The translations under genes and the position numbers were made by a program. From Chamaesiphon sp. (GTDB lineage Bacteria > Cyanobacteriota > Cyanobacteriia > Cyanobacteriales > Chamaesiphonaceae), in assembly GCA_020059425.1 (NCBI GenBank), contig JAGVCD010000088.1:1-7011 (forward strand): a stretch of DNA of 7,011 nucleotides, written 5' to 3'. The notes under the pieces were generated by a model, which saw only the letters and a program-made list of their open reading frames with translations, had not been told where the DNA came from and searched no databases. Of the stretch, positions 1 through 6,200 are shown piece by piece (position 1 is the stretch's first letter; each line of letters starts with the position of its first letter).

Positions 1-25
1 GATTTAGACCTGAAGAAACAGCCTT

Positions 26-697
26 ATGGTACAAGCTCCTTACTACGGTGACAGCGCTTATCGCACCCCCCCTCCAGATTTACCTTCTCTGATTCTGAAA
101 GAGCGCATTATCTATTTGGGCTTGCCCCTAGTATCGTCGGATGAGTATAAGCGTCAACTCGGACTAGATGTCACCCGGCTAATTATTGCCCAGTTGCTCT
201 ATCTCCAGTTTGACAACCCGGAAAAACCAATTTTCTTTTATATCAACTCCACGGGTACTTCTTGGTATGGTGGCGAGGCGATCGGACAAGAAACCGAAGC
301 CTTTGCTATCTGTGACACGATGGCCTATATTAAGCCCCCCGTGCATACTATTTGTATCGGTCAGGCCATGGGTACAGCGGCTATGATTCTCTCCTGTGGC
401 ACCAAAGGTTGTCGGGCGAGTTTGCCCCACGGCACGATCGTCTTGAATCAAGCCCGCACTGGCATGGGACGCGGCCAAGCTACCGATATCCAGATCCGGG
501 CCAAGGAAATCTTAGACAACAAGGCTACCATGTTGGATATTTTGGCTCAGAATACTGGCCAAACTGCGGCCAAAATTGCCAAAGATATTGAGCGGACTTT
601 TTATCTCACTCCTGAGCAAGCTAAAGAATATGGCTTGATCGATCGAGTGCTAGAAAGTGCCAAAGATCTGCCTACTGCTTTACCCGTCGGTGTTTAA
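26..697 (+). CDS. clpR: ClpR, non-catalytic ClpP-like subunit of the Clp protease core
   Basis: This 223-residue protein has the ClpP fold from end to end. Its N-terminus (VQAPYYGD near residue 2, then YRTPPPDLPS near 12) is what I recall as the hallmark of cyanobacterial ClpR. All three catalytic positions are replaced when aligned to ClpP: the Ser of GxAASMG is Gly116, the His of IMIHQP is Asn141, and the Asp of DRDFF is Thr191. After 'YINS' (72-75) the oxyanion-hole PGG is lost (TGTS) and about nine extra residues precede CDTM (96-99). In cyanobacteria ClpR assembles with an active ClpP into a mixed core ring working with a ClpC-type chaperone; I infer that role here. The frame is closed by a stop at 5-7, so Met at 26 is the first possible start; the Shine-Dalgarno is only a weak GAAG. 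It is the first of three clp genes, with 14 nt to the next. Confidence 0.9.
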   Translation: MVQAPYYGDSAYRTPPPDLPSLILKERIIYLGLPLVSSDEYKRQLGLDVTRLIIAQLLYLQFDNPEKPIFFYINSTGTSWYGGEAIGQETEAFAICDTMAYIKPPVHTICIGQAMGTAAMILSCGTKGCRASLPHGTIVLNQARTGMGRGQATDIQIRAKEILDNKATMLDILAQNTGQTAAKIAKDIERTFYLTPEQAKEYGLIDRVLESAKDLPTALPVGV

Positions 698-701
698 AAC
701 C

Positions 702-706
702 TGGAG
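702..706 (+). promoter_or_regulatory. Ribosome binding site of the second clp gene
   Basis: TGGAG lies 5 nt before the ATG at 712, inside the 14-nt gap after the clpR stop. It supports ATG 712 over the internal ATG at 730 and suggests tight co-translation with clpR. Confidence 0.6.
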
Positions 707-711
707 AACTT

Positions 712-1353
712 ATGGCTGTTGAATCGCCGATGCGCGTGCCCTACAACATCCCTGGCAGCCAACAGTGGCAGTGGATTAATATCTTCACGCAGATGAGCCA
801 AGAGCGGATTATCTTTTTAAACCAGACTCTAAATACTAGTTTGGCGAATTCTTTAATCGCCTCGATGTTGTATTTGGAGTCGGAGGATAACAATAAGCCG
901 ATTTATTTATACATCAACTCCTATGGCGATCCGGTAGCCACTGGTGAAGCCAATGAATCTTCTGGCTTTATGGCGGTAATTGCAGCGCTGTCTATCTACG
1001 ACACTATGCAACACCTCAAATCCGAGATTATTACCATTTGCTTGGGGCAATCGATCGGACTATCCAATGTGATTCTCTCTTCGGGTTCTAAGGGTAAGCG
1101 GGCTAGCCTCCCTCATTCTATGTTGGCTCTTAGTCAGCCCTACAGTGGGATGAGTGGTCAGGCCACCGATATTCAGGTAAATGCCCTGGAAACAGTCGCC
1201 AAGCGGGAGTTGATCGCCGAGATTTTGGCGAAAAATACCGGTAAATCGGTCGCCCAAATTAATCAAGACATGCAGCGGATTTTCTATCTATCCCCGACCG
1301 AAGCCCAAGAATACGGTTTGATCGATCGGGTGCTGCACAGCTCTAAACCTTAA
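712..1353 (+). CDS. Second non-catalytic ClpP-like protein (ClpR-type paralog)
   Basis: This 213-residue protein is ClpP-like over its whole length: ERIIF at 31, YLYINS at 65-70, ATDIQ at 151 and EYGLIDRV at 200-207. It lacks the full catalytic triad. The nucleophile position in GQSIGLS is Gly116, the His position before QP is Ser141, and the Asp position in QRIFYLS is Ile190. Between YINS and YDTM there are about 14 more residues than in ordinary ClpP, rich in Ala, Gly and Glu, and the PGG oxyanion motif reads YGDP. The N-terminus (VPYNIPGS, then WINIF) resembles the third gene of the operon, while the lost triad and the GEA-containing insertion resemble ClpR. I infer a structural or regulatory subunit of a mixed Clp ring, or a ring-capping partner; I cannot say which. 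It sits between clpR and the active clpP and is very probably co-transcribed with them. Confidence 0.85.
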   Translation: MAVESPMRVPYNIPGSQQWQWINIFTQMSQERIIFLNQTLNTSLANSLIASMLYLESEDNNKPIYLYINSYGDPVATGEANESSGFMAVIAALSIYDTMQHLKSEIITICLGQSIGLSNVILSSGSKGKRASLPHSMLALSQPYSGMSGQATDIQVNALETVAKRELIAEILAKNTGKSVAQINQDMQRIFYLSPTEAQEYGLIDRVLHSSKP

Positions 1354-1379
1354 ATTTGTCCATATTTGAAATATTAATT

Positions 1380-1384
1380 AGGAG
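1380..1384 (+). promoter_or_regulatory. Ribosome binding site of clpP
   Basis: AGGAG lies 9 nt upstream of the ATG at 1394 and is the best Shine-Dalgarno in the operon. It fixes the start of the active protease subunit. The 40-nt gap before the gene is AT-rich with no obvious terminator, so read-through from the upstream genes is expected. Confidence 0.7.
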
Positions 1385-1393
1385 ATTTGAATC

Positions 1394-2014
1394 ATGCCGA
1401 TCGGTATTCCCAGCGTTCCTTATAAACTCCCCGGCAGCAACTACGAGCAGTGGATTCAAATCTACGAGCGGCTGTTTCGGGAACGGATTATGTTTTTATC
1501 CGAAGAAGTAGATGATGGCATTGCCAATCAGCTGGTAGCTTACCTGCTCTATTTAGACTCCGAAGATAGCTCTAAGCCCATCTATCTCTACATCAATTCC
1601 CCTGGTGGCTCGGTCACTGCCGGGATGGCTATTTTTGATACGATGCAACACATTAAGTCGGAAGTAGTGACGATTTGCGTTGGCTTGGCCGCTTCGATGG
1701 GTTCTTTCTTGCTGATGGCCGGTACTAAAGGCCGTCGCCTATCGCTGCCCCATTCCCGGATCATGATTCACCAACCTTCTGGTGGTACCCGTGGTCAGGC
1801 ATCTGATATTGAAATTGAAGCGCGGGAAATTGTGCGCTTGCGCGGTCAGCTGAATGGCATTTATGCCAAGAACACTGGCCAAACTTTAGAAAGGATCGAG
1901 AAGGATATGGATCGGGACTTTTTTATGTCTCCTCATGAGGCCAAAGAATACGGGCTAATCGATCAGGTGATTGAGACGCGGCTTTCGCCCCAAGAGATTA
2001 AAGCTAAGTATTAG
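1394..2014 (+). CDS. clpP: ClpP, catalytic subunit of the ATP-dependent Clp protease
   Basis: This is a 206-residue serine protease of family S14, the usual ClpP length. All hallmark parts are present: [12 protein letters not shown] at 66-77 forms the oxyanion strand, Ser101 lies in GLAASMGSF, His126 in MIHQP, and Asp175 in DRDFF. The N-terminus [15 protein letters not shown] and the partner clpR upstream point to the cyanobacterial ClpP3 type rather than the ClpP partnered with ClpX; that subtype call rests on memory of the families. It degrades unfolded or tagged proteins in the cytoplasm after a ClpC-like ATPase feeds them into the chamber. It is the only one of the three tandem genes that can cleave peptides, so any core built from this operon depends on it. 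The C-terminal tail after VIE (about 13 residues, charged) is a little longer than minimal. A terminator follows 15 nt after the stop. Confidence 0.93.
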   Translation: MPIGIPSVPYKLPGSNYEQWIQIYERLFRERIMFLSEEVDDGIANQLVAYLLYLDSEDSSKPIYLYINSPGGSVTAGMAIFDTMQHIKSEVVTICVGLAASMGSFLLMAGTKGRRLSLPHSRIMIHQPSGGTRGQASDIEIEAREIVRLRGQLNGIYAKNTGQTLERIEKDMDRDFFMSPHEAKEYGLIDQVIETRLSPQEIKAKY

Positions 2015-2029
2015 TTAGTAGTTATCAAC

Positions 2030-2053
2030 ATCCTCCAGCAGTGGGGGATTTTT
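2030..2053 (+). terminator. Intrinsic terminator of the clp operon
   Basis: A 7-bp stem (ATCCTCC at 2030-2036 with GGGGGAT at 2043-2049, one T-G wobble) encloses a 6-nt loop and runs into a short T tract (2050-2053). It lies 15 nt after the clpP stop. On the opposite strand no T tract follows the stem, so it serves the + strand only. Confidence 0.75.
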
Positions 2054-2055
2054 AA

Positions 2056-2208
2056 TTAGTCTGCAAACATTTCTGGCAAGACACTTAAAACAGCTTTTTG
2101 CTCATCTCTGCTAATCGCGCCTAATTTTTTGATCGGTCTGGTTCGATCGACTGTACAAATTTGGTCGAGGGTAATGTTGACCTTGTCCCAATAATGTGGA
2201 CAGTTAAT
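2056..2208 (-). pseudogene. C-terminal remnant of a MazF/PemK-family toxin
   Basis: Read on the minus strand, 50 codons are open up to the stop at 2056-2058. The segment LDQICTVDRTRPIKKLG, followed by a helix ending SVLPEMF, matches the C-terminal part of MazF/PemK endoribonucleases (typical form LDQIRTVDRSRLxKKLG). MazF toxins are about 110 residues and cut mRNA until neutralised by a small partner antitoxin. Here only about the last 40-45% is present: a stop (2209-2211) interrupts the frame upstream, there is no plausible start codon, and no antitoxin gene is visible beside it. It is therefore a dead fragment. It converges on the clp operon, its stop lying 2 nt beyond the clp terminator. 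The family call rests on one well-conserved block and could be confirmed by a profile search. Confidence 0.6.
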
Positions 2209-2325
2209 TTAGGCAGTTTTTGGGTGATCTAGAGTAGACCAATAATTATCTTCAAAGTGAACAGGGGGATAGATATCCAATTGTTGAATGTAGTCGTTGG
2301 GGTAAACTCTAAGGAGTTGAAGCCA
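2209..2325 (-). other. Coding-like fragment of unknown identity
   Basis: On the minus strand, 38 codons are open between a stop at 2326-2328 and a stop at 2209-2211, in the same frame as the toxin remnant that follows. The peptide has a protein-like composition rich in aromatic residues and proline (for example DIYPPVHFEDNYWS). There is no start codon and I do not recognise the family. It may be the tail of another broken gene, or chance. Confidence 0.25.
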
Positions 2326-2343
2326 CTAACTTAGAAGAACAAT

Positions 2344-2643
2344 ATGATGCAATCATCAACAAATACTTCTCCCGTAGATATAGCTATTATTTAAGCGGAG
2401 CCTGGGGGTTTGAGTGCAGCTCATGCATTAGTTAATCAAGGCTTCTCTGTAAGAATTTTTAAATAAGCCCAAGTTCTCCGTCCAATTGGAGCTGCCCTCT
2501 TGCGATATGAACGCGAAAGAATCGAGATCACTTCACCTTTACAAAACCAAGCACGTCAACAAGGTCAAGCTTCTCATGCTGATGACCAGGCTGATCAACT
2601 AAAAGTGGGTTTTGAGGTGGCCTTAGCTAGTCGCAGAAAATAA
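2344..2643 (+). pseudogene. FAD-dependent monooxygenase pseudogene with internal deletion
   Basis: From ATG 2344 one frame runs 99 codons to TAA 2641, but it is broken twice. The first part reads VDIAII-stop-AEPGGLSAAHALV, which is the Rossmann dinucleotide-binding motif (normally DIAIIGAGPGGLSAA) with the first Gly codon turned into TAA at 2392-2394 and the middle Gly into Glu. A second TAA at 2464-2466 replaces the residue expected to be Arg in F-E/K-R-A-Q. After RPIGAA (about codon 52) the sequence jumps directly to what looks like the C-terminal tail of the same family (LLRYERER, then PLQNQARQQG and an Ala/Asp-rich end). Intact members of this PHBH/UbiH-like group are around 380-420 residues, so roughly 300 are missing, yet the frame is kept across the join. 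It clearly cannot make a working flavoenzyme. Its original substrate cannot be told. Confidence 0.75.
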
Positions 2644-2693
2644 CTATGCATTGATATCAAAAATTAGCATGACAAACTAAAGTTAAAAAGTAA

Positions 2694-2867
2694 CCTGATT
2701 GGGTCACTCGTGATAAGACAATTCGTCAATTAATAGAGAAGCTTAAAACATTTGAGGATCAGGAACTTGAGATTCAGATATCACTCGATGACGGTGAGAC
2801 ACACAAACCAGTCAGTATCTTGGTGAAAAGCAGAGTTTACTACTTAATAGTAAATAGTGAGAAATAG
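2694..2867 (+). pseudogene. Small hypothetical protein, reading frame without a start codon
   Basis: Fifty-seven codons are open between the TAA at 2691-2693 and the stop TAG at 2865-2867. The peptide looks like a real acidic small protein (RQLIEKLKTFEDQELEIQIS, then DDGETHKPVS, ending in a hydrophobic YYLIV strand). I have a vague impression of similar short conserved hypothetical proteins in cyanobacteria but cannot name a family. There is no ATG, GTG or TTG near its beginning. The nearest ATG (2669-2671) is in another frame and runs into TAA after three codons, which suggests the head of the gene was frameshifted or deleted. A rare start codon such as ATT 2721 cannot be excluded. It follows the flavoprotein pseudogene by 50 nt on the same strand. 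Confidence 0.5.
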
Positions 2868-3115
2868 TTCATTCAAAAGTAAATCTTGCAAGCGGTAAAT
2901 TCAACCAGAAGTACCCCCAGATATAACGCTACTCACATCGAACTCCGCGATCGCTCCAGGCGCTCATCGACTTCTGGCGGTCAGCAGAATCGAGAAATAC
3001 AGAGGGGATTGGGTGATTACCTGTCGTTCTCAACACCCATAAAAAAAGAATCTAAATCGCAAAAAATGTGACCATCTTTACGTGAATTATTGCAATTAGT
3101 ATTTCAGGCAATTTA
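2868..3115. other. Non-coding spacer, no gene seen
   Basis: No supported gene is visible. A frame from TTG 2886 to 3071 exists, but its peptide is low-complexity (Ser, Arg, Thr, Gln) without any recognisable motif. The stretch holds the only complete HIP1 octamer GCGATCGC in the window (2947-2954), in a GC-richer patch, and becomes strongly AT-rich after 3040. Confidence 0.5.
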
Positions 3116-3145
3116 ATTAACCATTCGTTTAATTTTCCTTAACCT
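3116..3145 (+). promoter_or_regulatory. Candidate Pho box (PhoB/SphR binding site)
   Basis: Three 8-mers start exactly 11 bp apart: ATTAACCA (3116-3123), GTTTAATT (3127-3134) and CTTAACCT (3138-3145). The described cyanobacterial Pho box is built of direct repeats near YTTAACYW with 3-bp spacers. The third copy fits perfectly, the first misses only its first base, and the middle copy is degenerate. It lies 134 bp upstream of the start of a phosphatase, as expected for a gene induced by phosphate starvation. Function is inferred from pattern and position. Confidence 0.5.
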
Positions 3146-3164
3146 TTTGGTCGAATATTTCTTC

Positions 3165-3170
3165 TAGAAT
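3165..3170 (+). promoter_or_regulatory. Possible -10 element for the phosphatase
   Basis: TAGAAT differs from TATAAT at one base and begins 19 bp after the last Pho-box repeat, with no clear -35 hexamer, as expected if the activator replaces it. It implies a 5' leader of roughly 100 nt. AATATT at 3154-3159 is an alternative. Confidence 0.3.
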
Positions 3171-3279
3171 GTGAATGATTATTATCAAAAATCAAGATAA
3201 TTGTTAAGAATCCATCGAAGAATTCCTTGTAACTGACTCCTGTGCGATCGTTCGTTAAACTATACAAACTTAGATTGTT

Positions 3280-6200
3280 ATGCAAATTGGAAATCACGTT
3301 ATCTTTGTCCATCCCGATGGGACTAGTCCATCTCACTACGGTGCGGCGCGGTTCTTAGAAGTTGGTCCCGATGGACGGCTCAACTGGGACAAACTCAACA
3401 AATCGGGTGTCTATCTCGGACATATGGAAGATCAATTGGGCGGCACATCCAATGGTGGTGCTGTCACCCATGCGACAGGTGCGAAAGTCTTTGCCGAATC
3501 CTTCGGCTTGGAGAAAGATAATAGCAATATTAAATCTCTATCTGGCACCAACAAAACGATCGTCGAAGAAGCCCGCGATGCAGGTAAAGTGACGGCATTA
3601 GTTCAATCAGGTGCTATCTTTGAGCCAGGTACAGCCGCATTTGTTGCTAAAACCCAGGAAATTGTCAACCCAGATGGCAGCCGGACTGTCCCCCGCGCTC
3701 AACAAGCAGAAATTGCCAAGCAGGTGATTAATTCTGGGGTGAACTTTATCATGGGTGGTGGGGAACTAAACCTGATTCCCATCGGTGAGAAAGGCTTTCA
3801 TGGCACAGCGGCTGAATATGATGCTCTGAGCAAAAGCTCACTCGTCCGTCCCACCGAAAACTTAATCGATCTGGCCAAAAAGAATGGCTATACGATAGTC
3901 TATACCGAACAACAACTTAACGATCTCCTCGATCCCAACAAGACTCCTACACCACCCACGAAAGTATTGGGTGTATTTGCGCCGATTCATACCTTTAACG
4001 ATCGACCAGAAGAAGTCTTAGCCGCAGCGAATCTGCCCCTGTACAAGGAGTCTGCACCAACAATCGGTGAGATGCTTGATGCCACCCAAAAGTTGATGGA
4101 GAAACACCCCAACTTCAAAAACGGTTCGATCTCGATCGTCGAAGAAGAGGGTTCGGATAACTTTGGGAATAATAATAACGCCGCTGGGACGATCGAAGGC
4201 ACGCTCCGCGCCGATAAAGCAATTGGTGTATCGCTAGATTTTATCGATCGCAACCCCAACACTCTACTCCTCACTGCTGCCGATAGTGATGCGGGTGGAT
4301 TGCAAGTAGTTGATGTTGCCGATGCCACTAAACCTGTTGGCACGATTAATAATAACCCGACAACTACCCCTCGTCCGATCCCCCTAGATGGTAAAAATGG
4401 TGCGGGTACGGCTCCATTTCTCTCCGCTCCCGATGCCAACGGTGATGTCTTACCCTTCGCCGTGGCTTGGGCTGGTTTACCGGACTATAGCGGTTCGATC
4501 GTTTCCAAAGCCCACGGTCTCAACTCTGATAAACTACCTGCGACTCTAGATAATACCGGCATCTACGAGCTGATGTACGAGACATTGTTCGAGAAAGAAC
4601 TCACCTCGCGCAATCCTGCCCCCACCAAGGCTCCAGCCGCGACTAAAGATACTGGTAACGTCATCTTTATTCACCCCGATGGTACCAGCCCTTCCCACTA
4701 CATGGCGTTGCGGAACATTGACAAGGGGCCAGATGGACGCTTGAACTGGGATAATCTCTCCGATGCAGGTGTCTACCTCGGACACATGGAAAACCAGTTA
4801 ACGGGTACTTCTAATGCGGGTGCGGTGACTCATGCCACTGGAGTCAAGGTATTTAATGAGTCGTTTGGTTTGGAAGAGAATAACTCTACTGTTGTACCAG
4901 CTTCGGGTAACGTCGGTAAAACCATCTTAGAAGAAGCGATCGAAGCTGGTAAAGCTACCGCCTTGATTCAGTCGGGACACCTGGCCGAGCCTGGTTCTGC
5001 CGCCTTTGCTGCTAAAACTACCAACCGCGATGGTGATGACATTCGGGCGCGGGACAAATATGCCGAGATCATCGAACAGGTGATTCGGTCTGGTACTAAC
5101 GTCGTTTTTGGTGGTGGGGAGCTATACATGCTACCCCAGGGTACGACTGGATTTCACGTTACAGCGGCGATCGATGCGGCTGAAACTCGTGCAGAACGTC
5201 GTCCTACCAAAAACCTGATCGATTTGGCTAAATCTTTGGGTTACACAGTCGTTTACACCGAAGACCAAATGAATCAGGCGGTCAATAGTGCCAAGCCGCC
5301 AGAAAAAATCCTGGGTGTATTTGCCGCAAAAAATACATTTGAAGATCGCACCGAAGAAGCACTGGGGCTAAATACTGCCAATCCGCTACCCTTATATGTC
5401 GCGACTGCACCGACTGTCGCCGAAATGTTGGAAGCATCGCTCAAGATCCTCAAGCGCGATCCTGATGGTTTCTTCGCTGTTGTTGAAGAAGAAGGCACCG
5501 ACAACTTCGCCAACAATAATAACGCGGCTGGGACGATCGAAGCAGTACGGCGGGCTGATGCGGCAATTGGTGTTGCCAAAAATTATGTCGATACCCAAGA
5601 CCCCAACACCTTAATCCTGACGGCGGCTGATAGCGATGCAGGTGGTTTACAAGTATTCCAGTACGCTCCCTACAATCGCCCAGCGGGAAATATTACCACC
5701 GCACCCACAATCCAAAACAGCGAGACACAAGTTCCCTTTTTTGGCGTGAACCCCACCACGACCAATACCAACCGCGCCTTCTTTGATGGTGCTACTGGTA
5801 GCACAGCAAGTGCAGAGTTTCCCTGGACACCATTTGCAGCCAAAGATAGCATCGATGGCCCAATGGGTAATTTTGCAGTCAATTGGGTCGGTACGCCTGA
5901 TTTCCCTGGTAGTATCGTTTCCAAAGCTTATGGTTTAAATGCCGACAAATTGCCTAGCACGCTCGATAATACCGAGATTTACAAGCTGATGTACAAAACC
6001 ATGTTTGGTACCGACAGCCGCCAAACTCTAGTATCTGGAACTGCTGGTGCTGATGACTTAATTGCGCGTGTGACTCCGGGCTTTGATGGTGTTAACGACC
6101 TGGTATTTACTGGGGCTGGTAACGATAAAGTCGATGTGTCGATTGCCGGGACTGCTGCTGGCAAAAATCGGATAGATCTCGGCAGTGGTAATGACATCAT

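Noticed and set aside
2886..3071. 61-codon frame starting with TTG on the + strand
   Set aside because: Low-complexity peptide, no motif, no Shine-Dalgarno, and it spans the HIP1 octamer in a spacer.
3181..3201. ATTATC...GATAAT inverted repeat upstream of the phosphatase
   Set aside because: Only 6 bp arms in very AT-rich DNA, expected by chance.
3249..3282. Start-proximal TATACA as a -10 for a leaderless phosphatase transcript
   Set aside because: Only 4 of 6 matches and no -35 or activator site at a fitting distance; the TAGAAT at 3165 fits the Pho box better.
3139..3336. 65-codon minus-strand frame over the phosphatase start
   Set aside because: It overlaps the promoter region and the start of a well-supported gene; the peptide has no recognisable features.
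3987..4439. 150-codon minus-strand frame inside the phosphatase gene
   Set aside because: Antisense shadow of a strongly supported coding region; its Ala/Ser/Pro-rich sequence mirrors the codon pattern of the + strand.
5274..5579. 101-codon minus-strand frame inside phosphatase domain 2
   Set aside because: Same kind of antisense shadow; it resembles the antisense frame of domain 1 only because the domains are duplicated.
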